Assembly: GCF_001746415.1 (NCBI RefSeq)
Contig: NZ_MEHJ01000001.1
Location: 3,803,001-3,867,000, forward strand
Direction: 5' to 3'
From: Streptomyces agglomeratus
GTDB lineage: Bacteria; Actinomycetota; Actinomycetes; Streptomycetales; Streptomycetaceae
Length of the DNA: 64,000 bases
Positions 54,377 through 62,950 of this stretch are shown here, piece by piece. Numbering within the stretch: position 1 is the stretch's first letter; each line of letters opens with the position of its first letter. Made by a program: the position numbers and the translations under genes. A model generated the notes under the pieces. It was not told the DNA's origin. It saw nothing but the letters and a program-made list of their open reading frames with translations, and did not search any database.

Positions 54377-56422
54377 ATGAACCGACCCAGAGGCACAACG
54401 GTCGCCACCGCCAGCGCCGTCGTGCTCGCCACCGCGGGCGGCCTGCTCAGTGCGGCCGCTCCCGCCTCCGCCGCCGTGACCTGCGCGTCGCCCGTCTTCA
54501 AGCGGACGTTCTACGCGAACACCGCCTTCTCGGGGACCCCCAAGGCCACGGACTGTGACTCCGCGATCGACGAGAACTGGGGCACCGGCGCTCCGCGCAC
54601 CAGCGGCATGCCCGCCGACAACTTCGGTGTCCGCTGGGCCGTGACCCGCGACTTCGGCTCCGGCGGGCCCTTCACGTTCACTGCTTCCTCCCGCGACGGC
54701 ATCCGCGTCTACCTCGACGGCGTCCGCAAGGTCGACCTGTGGAAGAACGTCTCCACCACCGTCTCCAAGACCGTCAACGTCACGATTCCGTCGGGCAAGC
54801 ACAGCCTCCGCATCGACTTCGTCAACTGGACCGGCGCCGCCAACGTCAAGTTCGGCTACGCGCCCCGCACTTCGGCGACGGTCGACACGGTCAAGCCGCT
54901 CGTCCCGGCCGGGACCACCGTCACCTACAGCACGGCGGCCACGTCCACGAAGGTCAGCTGGGCCAAGAACGTGGAGATGGACCTCGCCGGGTACCGCGTG
55001 TACCGGCGGCTGAAGGGCGCCTCCTACCCCGCGACGCCGATCGCGACGACGACGTCCACCTCGTACACCGACACGGCCGTCCCGAAGGACGGCAACGTCT
55101 ACTACTACGAGGTCCGCGCCTACGACAAGGCCGGCAACGCCTCCTCGGGCACCGCCGACCTCGGGGTCACCACCGTCGACCGCACCGCCCCCGCCGCCCC
55201 GAAAGGCGTCGAGGACAACTGGACCATGGAATACCCGGACGAGATCACCCTCTACTGGGACGGCAACACGGAGCCCGACCTCGCCGGCTACCGCGTGTAC
55301 CGCTCGACGTCCTCAACGGTCGCCCTCACCGCCGAGAACCGGATGACCGGCGACACGTTGTCGTCCGGCGGCTACACCGGGCCCCTGCCGCAGACCGGCG
55401 ACGTCTATTACTACGTCGTCACCGCCGTCGACACGCACGGCAACGAGTCGGTGGCCTCGCACAAGGCGATGTACTACACCCGCGACCTGACCGGCCCGGT
55501 CGACACCGCCCACAACGCGCGGGCCACGGAAAGCGAGGCGGGCGTCACGCTGACCTGGGACGCCTCGGAGCGGACCAGCGACGACTTCGCGGGCTACTCG
55601 GTCTTCCGCTCGCTCAAGCCGCGCGACGCCAAGGCCCCGCGTGAGGACGTCGGCAAGGGAGTGAAGGGCACCTCCTTCACCGACGCGGCCCCGCCGGCCG
55701 GCGCCACGTACTACTACTGGGTGGTCGCCGTGGACCACGCAGGAAACGGCGGCCCCGTGTCCAACGAGGTGGCCGTCAGCGTCGCCGGCAACACGACCGC
55801 GCCGGCCGCGCTCACCGGAGTGACCGCCGTCCCGAAGGAGAACGGCGTCACCCTCTCCTGGGACGCAAGCAAGGAGCCCGGCCTCGACCACTATCGCGTG
55901 CTGCGCGGCACCCTTGCGGATGGTCAGTGGACGTACGCGCCGGTGATCGACTCCTGGCACCTCAAGCCCTGGGAGATCACCGGGACGACGTTCCACGACG
56001 CCGTGCCCGCTGACGGGCAGAAGGTGCGCTACAGCGTCGTGGCCATCGACCAGTACGGCAACCAGCTCACCCCGGACACCGGCGCGACCGTCGCCGATGC
56101 CACCGAGCTGGACCTCCGCCCGACCGCGCCGGCCGCGACGGGCGCTCCGCTGGGCCACCTCGGCGCCGACCGCAGCGGCCGGCTGTCGTGGTGGCTGTCC
56201 GTGGAGGAGGACGGGAGCAAGGTCTCCGGCTACAAGATCCGCCGCTGGAACCCGCAGACGGAGTCGTTCGAGCTGATCGGAACAGAGCCCAACGGCAGCG
56301 GCGACATCAGCTGGTACGACACCAGCATGCCGACCGCCACCACGGTGTGCTACCGCGTCAGCGTCCTCTACACGGACGGCACCGAGTCCGGTGCGTCCGA
56401 GGCCGTCACCGTCAGCTACTGA
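54377..56422 (+). CDS. Secreted PA14 and fibronectin type III repeat protein (paralog C)
   Basis: The 681-residue protein repeats the design of paralogs A and B: signal peptide (MNRPRGTTVATASAVVLAT through PASAAV), a PA14 domain (ADNFGVRWAVTRDFGSGGPF, GVRKVDLWKNVSTT) and about five FN3-like domains (MDLAGYRVYRRLKGASY, YYYEVRAYDKAGNASS). The PA14 part is closer to paralog B by eye (FKRTFYANTAFSGTP). It lies 13 kb from the other two, next to a tRNA. Confidence 0.86.
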   Translation: MNRPRGTTVATASAVVLATAGGLLSAAAPASAAVTCASPVFKRTFYANTAFSGTPKATDCDSAIDENWGTGAPRTSGMPADNFGVRWAVTRDFGSGGPFTFTASSRDGIRVYLDGVRKVDLWKNVSTTVSKTVNVTIPSGKHSLRIDFVNWTGAANVKFGYAPRTSATVDTVKPLVPAGTTVTYSTAATSTKVSWAKNVEMDLAGYRVYRRLKGASYPATPIATTTSTSYTDTAVPKDGNVYYYEVRAYDKAGNASSGTADLGVTTVDRTAPAAPKGVEDNWTMEYPDEITLYWDGNTEPDLAGYRVYRSTSSTVALTAENRMTGDTLSSGGYTGPLPQTGDVYYYVVTAVDTHGNESVASHKAMYYTRDLTGPVDTAHNARATESEAGVTLTWDASERTSDDFAGYSVFRSLKPRDAKAPREDVGKGVKGTSFTDAAPPAGATYYYWVVAVDHAGNGGPVSNEVAVSVAGNTTAPAALTGVTAVPKENGVTLSWDASKEPGLDHYRVLRGTLADGQWTYAPVIDSWHLKPWEITGTTFHDAVPADGQKVRYSVVAIDQYGNQLTPDTGATVADATELDLRPTAPAATGAPLGHLGADRSGRLSWWLSVEEDGSKVSGYKIRRWNPQTESFELIGTEPNGSGDISWYDTSMPTATTVCYRVSVLYTDGTESGASEAVTVSY

Positions 56423-56457
56423 GCGCAACGACGCGCCGACCATCTCCACCCGGTCGC

Positions 56458-56489
56458 CCGGGGCCAGAACCGTTGGGTTCCGGCCCCGG
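56458..56489. terminator. Bidirectional terminator
   Basis: A 14-bp stem with one mismatch (56458-56471 with 56476-56489) and GTTG loop lies between PA14 paralog C and the convergent VOC gene. Confidence 0.75.
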
Positions 56490-56576
56490 CGCGATTCCGT
56501 CCTGCTCGGCCGAGCGGCTGCTTCGGGAGGTGAGGCAAGGCGAGTCGAGGCGCTTCCGAGTCGAGTCGCTTCTGAA

Positions 56577-56975
56577 TCAGCCCTGTTCGGGCGGGCAGAA
56601 GAACTCCAGAGCGATGTTGTCCGGATCCTTGAAGCTGAGATGGAGTCCGTACGGGTCCTCGACGATGCCGGAGTGCGACACTCCCTGCTCGTCGAGCCGG
56701 GCCTCCCAAGCCTCCAACTGGCCCCGGTCGGCGACATGGAACCCGCAGTGGTCGAGCCCGACGCGCGACGGGGCGAACACGTCCGCCTGGCTCGTCGCCT
56801 CGTGCTTGCGGAAGCCCAGGACGAACGACGGGGAGGCGTCGACCACGAATGGTCCGTATTCGTCCTCCACGTCGAGAACCGTCTGCGTGTCCAGCACCCG
56901 GTTGTAGAACTCCGCGCTGCGCTTCACGTCGCTCACGGTCAGGGTGATGTGCCCAATTCCGAGAACCTCGGGCAT
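56577..56975 (-). CDS. VOC-superfamily protein (glyoxalase/dioxygenase fold)
   Basis: The 132-residue protein has two beta-alpha-beta-beta-beta modules: VLGIGHITLTVSDVKRSAEFY and GLDHCGFHVADRGQLEAW. GHITL, DHCGF and the C-terminal LEFF provide the usual metal histidine/glutamate positions. The ATG at 56975 follows GAGGAGG. Substrate unknown; family members include glyoxalase I and antibiotic-resistance proteins. Confidence 0.88.
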   Translation of the reverse strand: MPEVLGIGHITLTVSDVKRSAEFYNRVLDTQTVLDVEDEYGPFVVDASPSFVLGFRKHEATSQADVFAPSRVGLDHCGFHVADRGQLEAWEARLDEQGVSHSGIVEDPYGLHLSFKDPDNIALEFFCPPEQG

Positions 56976-57180
56976 GTACGACACCTCCTCGTGGTGGTGC
57001 GCTGCCTCATCTCCGATGCTACGCCGCCCCACCCGTGCGCCGCCTGTCCTCCGCCGCCCGAGCCCCGCCGACCGAACTCCGGCGACCGAGCTCCGGCGCG
57101 GGCCGTCCCCCGCCGGTGATCACAACGCGAGGCGGGCGCCTGCACAAGGCCGGGGGTGCCGTGTCCCTCCGGACCGGCCT

Positions 57181-57603
57181 CTACGGGCGACCGCCGGGAG
57201 CCACGGCAGCCCATCGGCCGTTTCGTGTCGCGGAGGCGATCACCGCGGAAAGCACGGCGGTCACGACGAAGCTGCCCATCATGACCATCCCCACGCCGAT
57301 CACGAAGAGGCCGCTGCCGTCGTCCGACCAGTCGTAGTACGCGGCGCCGGTCAGGCCGGCCGTACTGCCGAGGACAGCGCCGGCGATATAGCGCCGGGAT
57401 GCTGCCCAGCACACCGGCGCCAGCAGCGTCAGCACCAGCCCGATCACCTGCCACGCCTCGTACGGGCCCGTCGTCGTCCCGTCGGGCTGCACGTCACGGT
57501 TCTGGTCCCAGCCCAGCCATGCAGCCCACAGCGCGAGCGTAACCACGGCCAGTACGACGATCGCCGACACCTGGGGAGCGAGCTTCAGAAGTCCCTGTCT
57601 CAT
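57181..57603 (-). CDS. Small polytopic membrane protein
   Basis: The ATG at 57603 (MRQGLLKLAPQVS) gives 140 residues with four predicted helices (IVVLAVVTLALWAAWLGW, VIGLVLTLLAPVCWAA, YIAGAVLGSTAGLTGAAYY, VIGVGMVMMGSFVVTAVLSA). I do not recognise a family. It is on the same strand as the excalibur gene upstream, 150 nt away. Confidence 0.7.
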   Translation of the reverse strand: MRQGLLKLAPQVSAIVVLAVVTLALWAAWLGWDQNRDVQPDGTTTGPYEAWQVIGLVLTLLAPVCWAASRRYIAGAVLGSTAGLTGAAYYDWSDDGSGLFVIGVGMVMMGSFVVTAVLSAVIASATRNGRWAAVAPGGRP

Positions 57604-57752
57604 GGCCCCAGCGTTCCTGCTCGGACCGTGACCGGCCAGGGGACAAGTACTCAGCTCCACCCGAGTACTTCAGCCTCGATCAGCGACCGGTCGAAGCGCC
57701 GCCACGCAGGTGGGGCGTTCGAGAGCTGCTGCTTCCGGACGTACGAGGCGCG

Positions 57753-58280
57753 TCAGCCCCAGTCGCATCCCGTGCCGTCGTTGTCGCGGTCCAGGTGGCT
57801 GCCGTAGCCGGGGTCGCCCCGGTGAACGGGTGCGGCGCCGGCGGCGCGGGCGGCGGAGCAGTTCTCGTAGTAGACGTCCGAGCCCCCGTCGTCGCTTCCT
57901 CCACTCCCCCAGCTCCCCCCGCTCCCGGCGTCGTAGACCTCGGCGGTTTCCGTCTCCGTGACGGTCACGGTCGGGCCGGGCTCAGTGATGGTCACCCTGG
58001 GCCTGGGATCCGCGGTGACAGTCGCCGTGGCGGTCGGCCCGGCGAGTGACTTGGCGAGTGGCTTGGCAGTGACCGTCTCGGTGACGGTCGGGCCGGGGCG
58101 CGGCTTCGCGCCCACTGCCGCCGCTCGGTCGCGCTCCGGCCCGTCAGCACTGCCACAGCCGAAACCGACCAGCATGATCAGCACACCACCGACGTATACG
58201 CGCTTCATCTTCCGCAGCGGCCGTGGGCTTGCAGCGGGCTGAGGATCGGGCAGCGGACTGATCGTGTACGGGTTGCTCAA
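57753..58280 (-). CDS. Excalibur calcium-binding domain membrane protein
   Basis: A TTG start at 58280 behind GGGGGGA gives 175 residues; an in-frame ATG at 58208 is an alternative that would give a standard lipoprotein signal (FGCGS). One hydrophobic segment (VYVGGVLIMLVGFGCG) is followed by a Thr/Val/Pro stretch of VTVTET-type repeats and a C-terminal excalibur domain (YYENCSAARAAGAAPVHRGD then DRDNDGTGCD). Excalibur binds calcium on the outside of the cell. Confidence 0.85.
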   Translation of the reverse strand: MSNPYTISPLPDPQPAASPRPLRKMKRVYVGGVLIMLVGFGCGSADGPERDRAAAVGAKPRPGPTVTETVTAKPLAKSLAGPTATATVTADPRPRVTITEPGPTVTVTETETAEVYDAGSGGSWGSGGSDDGGSDVYYENCSAARAAGAAPVHRGDPGYGSHLDRDNDGTGCDWG

Positions 58281-58430
58281 GGTCCCCCCTTGTGCAGTTC
58301 GTGTGAAGGCACACCGTAGCGCCGAGTCCCGCGCGGAGGGCTTGAGTCGGAAAACACGGGTGGTGCGCGGCGCGTTGGGGCGCGGCGGGCCATTGCGGCG
58401 CGGCGGGGCACAACCGTTCGGGTGCTTCGT

Positions 58431-58473
58431 AGGTCTCCTGAGCGTCAGACACCACCTGAACCACAGGAGACCT
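58431..58473 (+). promoter_or_regulatory. Inverted repeat masking the ribosome-binding site of the FG-GAP gene
   Basis: AGGTCTCCTG (58431-58440) can pair with CAGGAGACCT (58464-58473) across a 23-nt loop. The downstream arm contains the AGGAGA that serves the GTG at 58478. A leader hairpin that hides the ribosome-binding site would lower translation unless opened. Confidence 0.5.
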
Positions 58474-58477
58474 CCAG

Positions 58478-59995
58478 GTGAAGTACAACCATCGAGCCGC
58501 CCTCGCCGCCTCCGTTGTCGCCGTCCTCACCGGGAGCCTGGTCACGACGGCCACAGGGACCGCGGCCGCGGCCGGGTCAGAGGTTCAGAGCGACTTCAAC
58601 GGCGACGGCGTACGGGACCTGGCGGTCGGCGCGCCCGGGGCCCGGGCCGCAGGAATCCACGGGGCCGGTGCGGTCATCACGTACTACGGCGGTTCGGACG
58701 GCGTGAGCCCCGCGCGGCACACCCTCATCGATCAGAACGTCGTGGGCGGTCCCGGTTCCGCGGAGTCGTACGACCTCTTCGGCGCTGCCACGGCCACGGG
58801 CGACTTCGACGACGACGGCTTCGCCGACCTGGCGGTCTCCAGCCCGCGCGAGGACGTGGGCGGTGACGCCAACGGCGGTACGGTACAGATCCTGTGGGGG
58901 GCCGCCCAGGGTCTGGCCGGCGGCGCGACCGTCGCGGATCCGGAGCCCACCCGGCACGACCACTTCGGCGCCGCTCTCGCCGCGGGGGACTTCGACGGTG
59001 ACGGGAAGGACGACCTGGCCGTCGGCTCCACCTCGGCCACCCTCCATGTCTTCAAGAAGGGCATCTCGAAGTCCGGCAAGCCGGGCGCCGTGACCGCGCG
59101 CGGGCTGCCGCTGCGCAGTGCCACGGACGCCGGCATCTTCAACCTCACCGCGGGCGACGTAAACAAGGACAGCCGGGCGGACCTGGTGGTCAACGGCCTT
59201 AACCGGACCGCGTCCGCGACCGACGGCAAGTACCACAACGTCAACTACTACCTGCCCGGCTCCGCCGACGGCCCGACCGCGATCGGCAGCCGGCGGATGC
59301 CCGGTGGCGTCAGCGGAGCCATCGGCGACATCGACGGCGACGGCTTCGGTGACATCGTCACCGGCGTCTACTGGGGGCGCGCCACGCCGGACGGCGCCAT
59401 CGGCGGCAAGGTCCTCGTCAACTACGGTTCCGCGAACGGCCCTTCGATACGTACGCAGACCATCACGCAGGAGTCCGGGAGCATCCGTGGCGACTCCGAG
59501 GACTGGGACAAGTTCGGTGAAGCGGTCGCGCTCGGCGACATCGACGGCGACGGCAGGATGGACCTGTCCGTCGGCACGCCGCGGGAGAACTTCCGGACCG
59601 CGGAAGGCATGCGCTACAACAAGGGCACGCTGACCGTGCTGTACGGCACGTCCAAGGGCGTCGGCACCGGCGAGCGGACGCAGTACTTCCACCAGGCCAG
59701 CGTCGGGGTGCCGGGCAGCCTCTCCTCGGGCCACCAGTGGGGTGCCGCCCTCCTCATGAACGACATCAACGGTGACGGTAAGTCCGACGTGGCCGTTGGC
59801 TCCCAGTGGGACGACAACGGCGACGGCTCCGTGACCGTCCTCCCGTCCGACGGCCGGCAGGCGAGCGCGACCGTGCCGGGTGTGGTGCGGCTTCGCGGCA
59901 AGGAGGCCGGCATGGATCCGGTGGGCTATCCGCAGTTCGGCGCCGCGCTGCACAACACGCGCAAGGTTTCGGAGATCGCCTCGGACGCCAACTGA
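58478..59995 (+). CDS. Secreted FG-GAP (integrin alpha-like) repeat protein, paralog
   Basis: The 505-residue protein starts at a GTG with a signal peptide (VKYNHRAALAASVVAVLTGS) and has seven FG-GAP repeats (DFNGDGVRDLAVGA, DFDDDGFADLAVSS, DFDGDGKDDLAVGS, DVNKDSRADLVVNG and three more). It is closely related to the protein at 49874 (NFYLPGSS-type YNVNYYLPGSA segments match). It is a calcium-stabilised propeller on the cell surface or secreted. Confidence 0.88.
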   Translation: MKYNHRAALAASVVAVLTGSLVTTATGTAAAAGSEVQSDFNGDGVRDLAVGAPGARAAGIHGAGAVITYYGGSDGVSPARHTLIDQNVVGGPGSAESYDLFGAATATGDFDDDGFADLAVSSPREDVGGDANGGTVQILWGAAQGLAGGATVADPEPTRHDHFGAALAAGDFDGDGKDDLAVGSTSATLHVFKKGISKSGKPGAVTARGLPLRSATDAGIFNLTAGDVNKDSRADLVVNGLNRTASATDGKYHNVNYYLPGSADGPTAIGSRRMPGGVSGAIGDIDGDGFGDIVTGVYWGRATPDGAIGGKVLVNYGSANGPSIRTQTITQESGSIRGDSEDWDKFGEAVALGDIDGDGRMDLSVGTPRENFRTAEGMRYNKGTLTVLYGTSKGVGTGERTQYFHQASVGVPGSLSSGHQWGAALLMNDINGDGKSDVAVGSQWDDNGDGSVTVLPSDGRQASATVPGVVRLRGKEAGMDPVGYPQFGAALHNTRKVSEIASDAN

Positions 59996-60013
59996 CCGCT
60001 GACCGCTGACCGC
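59993..60013 (+). repeat. Heptamer tandem repeat over a stop codon
   Basis: TGACCGC occurs three times in a row, beginning with the stop codon of the FG-GAP gene. Confidence 0.7.
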
Positions 60014-60422
60014 GCCGCGAGTAGGACGAGTGGGACAAGTGAGCCGAGCAGGCCGAGTGGGCTGCCGGGCACCTGGAGTCCTCGGCCGAGTACGCGCGTA
60101 ACGCACGCAGGCGCCGCGGCCGAGTACGCACGTGGGGCGAGCGGGCGCGTGGGCCGCGCACGGTGCGTACGCGTAGCAGCACGCCCACATCGCCCCGCCG
60201 GACAGCCGGCGGGGCGATGTGCGTCGTGCACCCGTACGCGGCCGTCCGTCGATTCCCGCCGCTGTCACCGCCTGACCTGCGAGGCGCGAGCCCCCGAACG
60301 ACCGCCTGGGGCCGCCGTGCAACGCTCCGCCGAGCGGTGCGCCTTCTGCGGAGTGCACACGCCCCGCGACGCTGGACCAGCCCGTACGACATCCGTACGA
60401 CAACGGAGACCAGGGAGGCATC
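60014..60422. other. Intergenic region
   Basis: No coding frame looks real here. It contains the hairpin at 60186-60221 and the leader of the 58-residue gene that starts at 60423. Short runs such as GGCCGAGTACGC recur imperfectly between 60060 and 60140. Confidence 0.45.
60186..60221 (+). terminator. Terminator after FG-GAP paralog
   Basis: A perfect 16-bp stem (60186-60201 with 60206-60221) and ACAG loop, about 190 nt past the stop. Confidence 0.75.
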
Positions 60423-60599
60423 GTGGCTCGCAGGCAGTCCAGGTGTGGAGCACCGACGGAGAAGGGAACCCAGTGCCGGCGACTGGCGATGGTGGACGCG
60501 TCGAGGTGTGATCTCCACCGCCACGACTGGTCCTCGTACACCGTGCAGAGGCGCAAGGAAGCGGAACGCGAAGCGAAGGCACGCGGCCGACGCGCGTGA
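60423..60599 (+). CDS. Small Cys/His zinc-binding-type protein
   Basis: A GTG at 60423 with GGGAGG just upstream gives 58 residues. The arrangement RCGAPTEKGTQCRR followed by SRCDLHRHDW matches the CxAxTxxGxxC...CxxH pattern of short single-zinc proteins. The rest is highly basic (VQRRKEAEREAKARGRRA), which would suit nucleic-acid binding. It is too short for automatic calling but has a good ribosome-binding site. Function unknown. Confidence 0.6.
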   Translation: MARRQSRCGAPTEKGTQCRRLAMVDASRCDLHRHDWSSYTVQRRKEAEREAKARGRRA

Positions 60600-61002
60600 C
60601 GTTGTGCCGACGGCTGGGGATCGGTCGGGGCTGGGGACGACCCGGCCGGGGCCTGTGGACCTGTTCCTGCCTGGCGCGATGCCAGAGGAAGGCGTCCCGC
60701 GCGCGATCCACCCAAGCCCGGGCCGCGCAGTTCGGCTGAATCCGTGTCGCTCGCCCGAGCCCTTGACAGACAACCGGGCCGCCATGCCGGCATTGGTCAC
60801 GACATGTCCGGGAGCGACGGATGCGACGGGCTGGAAATCTTCGCAGCAGCGTCACAAGGGCTGCGCACGGCCTTCGGGGGGTGCGGTTAGCGTTACGGCC
60901 GCCCGAGCCCGTGTGTGAAGAGCGCACAGGAGAACGTCCACCAGAACATGAACAGGTCGCCGACGTCCCTGGCGGCGCAGTCAGCAGCCAGAAAGATCGC
61001 AG
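60600..61002. other. Intergenic region upstream of the SCO2400-like gene
   Basis: I see no gene. A TTGACA at about 60762 could be a -35 box and GGTTAGCGTT at about 60885-60894 resembles a streptomycete -10 (TAGNNT); they are too far apart to be one promoter. Confidence 0.4.
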
Positions 61003-61953
61003 ATGGATTACTGCTCCTCGTGCCGCCGACATCTCAATGGGGCGCTCGTGTGCCCCGGGTGCGGCGCCTACGCTCCGGACATCGCTCCGCCCACCGACCT
61101 TCTCCACAGCACCGACCTTCTCCACAGCGAGGAGACACCGGCGGACCTACCGGCTGGCATACCGGCGGAGGCCCCCGGGCCGGTTTCCGGCGCCGGCGCT
61201 CAGCACGGCGACGCCGCGCCGGTCGAGGGCACTTCCGCCTCCGGCCAGGGCCGGGCGGCCCGGCGGCGGCAGCTCGCCCGGTGGAAGAAGCACCGGCGGC
61301 GGGCCGTGCTCGCGACGGCCGTCGCCCTGGTCGGTGGCGGCCTCACGGTCGCCGCACTGCCGTCCTCCAGACCGTCGAGCCACACCCACGCCGCCCCGCC
61401 GCCGGAACCGGTCGGCGGTTCGGCCACTCCCGGGGCCGTGGCCGCCGGCACACCTTCGGAGCAGCCCGACGCCTCCGACGCGCGTGACCCGCGCACACGG
61501 CGCGCCGCCGCATCCGGCCGGCAGGACGGCACAGCCGCCGCCGATCCCGCACCGGCCCCCGGCGGGCAGACGGAAACCGGCACGGCCGCCGGCCTCCCCG
61601 CCCACCCGAACACGGCCCCGGACTCCGGCTTCGACTCCGCGGGAGAGACGGCGGGACAGGCGGTGGGCGAGGCAGCGGGGCGGGCGGCACGGCAGTCGGC
61701 CGGGCAGTCCGCACCCGAGGCGGCCACCGGTGCGGGAGCGGCGCAGGCCGGAGAGTCCGCACAGGCGGCGGGGGGCGGTGACGCCGCGGCCCCACGCCCG
61801 GCGCCGCTCCCCGAAACGGACGCGCCCGCCGCCGGCGAAGGCCCCGGCCTCGTCCGCACCCTTGTGGGCGGTCTTCTGCCGACCGCCTCGGCGGACGAGC
61901 CCGCTTCACCGGCGCACGTGTGCCTGATCGGTGTGTGCGTCGGGGAACGGTGA
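61003..61953 (+). CDS. SCO2400-like zinc-ribbon membrane protein
   Basis: The 316-residue protein begins MDYCSSCRRHLNGALVCPGC, a two-CxxC zinc ribbon characteristic of the streptomycete SCO2400-type family. A basic stretch (RRRQLARWKKHRRR) and one membrane helix (VLATAVALVGGGLTVAAL, about 107-124) follow. The remaining 190 residues are Ala-, Pro-, Gly-rich and disordered, ending in ACLIGVCVGER-like sequence with two cysteines. The topology is zinc ribbon inside, low-complexity tail outside. Function unknown. A perfect 18-bp tandem duplication at 61092-61127 doubles the peptide TDLLHS. Confidence 0.75.
   Translation: MDYCSSCRRHLNGALVCPGCGAYAPDIAPPTDLLHSTDLLHSEETPADLPAGIPAEAPGPVSGAGAQHGDAAPVEGTSASGQGRAARRRQLARWKKHRRRAVLATAVALVGGGLTVAALPSSRPSSHTHAAPPPEPVGGSATPGAVAAGTPSEQPDASDARDPRTRRAAASGRQDGTAAADPAPAPGGQTETGTAAGLPAHPNTAPDSGFDSAGETAGQAVGEAAGRAARQSAGQSAPEAATGAGAAQAGESAQAAGGGDAAAPRPAPLPETDAPAAGEGPGLVRTLVGGLLPTASADEPASPAHVCLIGVCVGER
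61092..61127 (+). repeat. 18-bp perfect tandem duplication inside a coding region
   Basis: CACCGACCTTCTCCACAG occurs twice head to tail (61092-61109, 61110-61127), adding six residues in frame. Confidence 0.85.
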
Positions 61954-62003
61954 GGGCAGTGGGACCCGCAAGACCCCAGGTGCCGTACGCCACGGATCTT
62001 GAT

Positions 62004-62113
62004 CACCGACCCGCTGTACGTCACCGACCGGATGTACGTCGCCGACCCGCTTTGCGTCACCGACCGGATTCTCATCGCCGCGGCAGGCAAATTCTCATCG
62101 CCGCGGCAGGCAA
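62004..62113. repeat. Minisatellite: four 18-bp units then two 23-bp units
   Basis: Four 18-bp units run from 62004 to 62075. Units 1 and 3 share CCGACCCGCT and units 2 and 4 share CACCGACCGGAT, so the true period is 36 bp. They are followed by two perfect 23-bp units (62068-62090 and 62091-62113). The array ends just before the ribosome-binding site of the next gene. Confidence 0.85.
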
Positions 62114-62128
62114 GGAGGCCGAGCCCCT

Positions 62129-62809
62129 GTGACCACACGCACCCGCTACCACGCCCGACTGCATCGGATCGGCCGGTGGTGGGCCGTCGACATCCCCGAA
62201 GTCGCCGTCCACACCCAGTGCCGCACCCTGGACGAGGCCGAGGACATGGCGCGCGACGCCATCGCCGAAGCGCTCGGCACGGTGCCGGACACCATCGCCG
62301 TTGAGCTGGCGGTTCCGGAGTTCGCCCCGCTGCTGGAGGGCGTACTGGAGGCACGGACGCGCCGTGCCGCTGCCGATGCCGCCGAACTCCGGGCACTCGC
62401 CGACGCCGCGCGTTCCCTGGTCGAGGACTTGGGCGTGAGCCAGAACGACGCCGGGCGACTGCTCGGACTGTCCCACCAGGACGTCTCCCGCCTCTCCACA
62501 GCCCGCGGCGCCGCCGAATCACGCCCGTGGCGCCTCGGCCCGCTGTCCGCACCGGGTGGACAGGCTGCACCGGGGGGACAGGGCCGACCGGGTGGACAGG
62601 GCGGACCGCCGGGCGGACAGGGACCGGCCGGCCCACGCGCACCGGTCGGACCGGGCGCACCGGGCCCCGGACGAGCCGACGGCTACGGCTCCTCCGACGG
62701 CGGCACGATCCGCCCGAACCGGCGACTCCACGCACCAACCAGCCGCCCCGCCTGGGCGGTCAGGGACGATGACGCCGACGCCGGGGCTCGTACCTGGAGT
62801 GACGCCTGA
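62129..62809 (+). CDS. HicB-like helix-turn-helix protein with collagen-like tail
   Basis: The GTG at 62129 follows AAGGAGG, giving 226 residues. Residues 1-65 follow the HicB fold (YHARLHRIGRWWAVDIPEV, TLDEAEDMARDAIAEAL). Residues 70-130 contain a helix-turn-helix (SLVEDLGVSQNDAGRLLGLS, HQDVSRLS). From about 135 the chain is Gly-Gln-Pro-rich (APGGQ, RPGGQ, PPGGQ) with a low-complexity end. HicB is normally the antitoxin of HicA, but no HicA gene (a 60-80-residue double-stranded-RNA-binding-like protein) lies on either side. It may act alone as a DNA-binding regulator. Confidence 0.75.
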   Translation: MTTRTRYHARLHRIGRWWAVDIPEVAVHTQCRTLDEAEDMARDAIAEALGTVPDTIAVELAVPEFAPLLEGVLEARTRRAAADAAELRALADAARSLVEDLGVSQNDAGRLLGLSHQDVSRLSTARGAAESRPWRLGPLSAPGGQAAPGGQGRPGGQGGPPGGQGPAGPRAPVGPGAPGPGRADGYGSSDGGTIRPNRRLHAPTSRPAWAVRDDDADAGARTWSDA

Positions 62810-62950
62810 CGCGTGGGGCCGGCGCTACCACCGTCGTGGCAGGCCACCGATCCTGCTCGCAGGCCGTCAGTGGGCGGGCGGGACGTCACGCGCCTACGGT
62901 GGTCGGAGGGAGCGCCGCCGACCCGAACCCGCGCTCCGGAGGAGGCCACG

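Noticed and set aside
60163..60918. A 251-codon plus-strand frame between the FG-GAP and SCO2400-like genes
   Set aside because: It encodes Arg/Thr-rich low-complexity sequence and overlaps the 58-residue Cys/His gene, which has better coding marks.
62004..62113. CRISPR array
   Set aside because: The units are directly adjacent without unique spacers and no cas gene is nearby.
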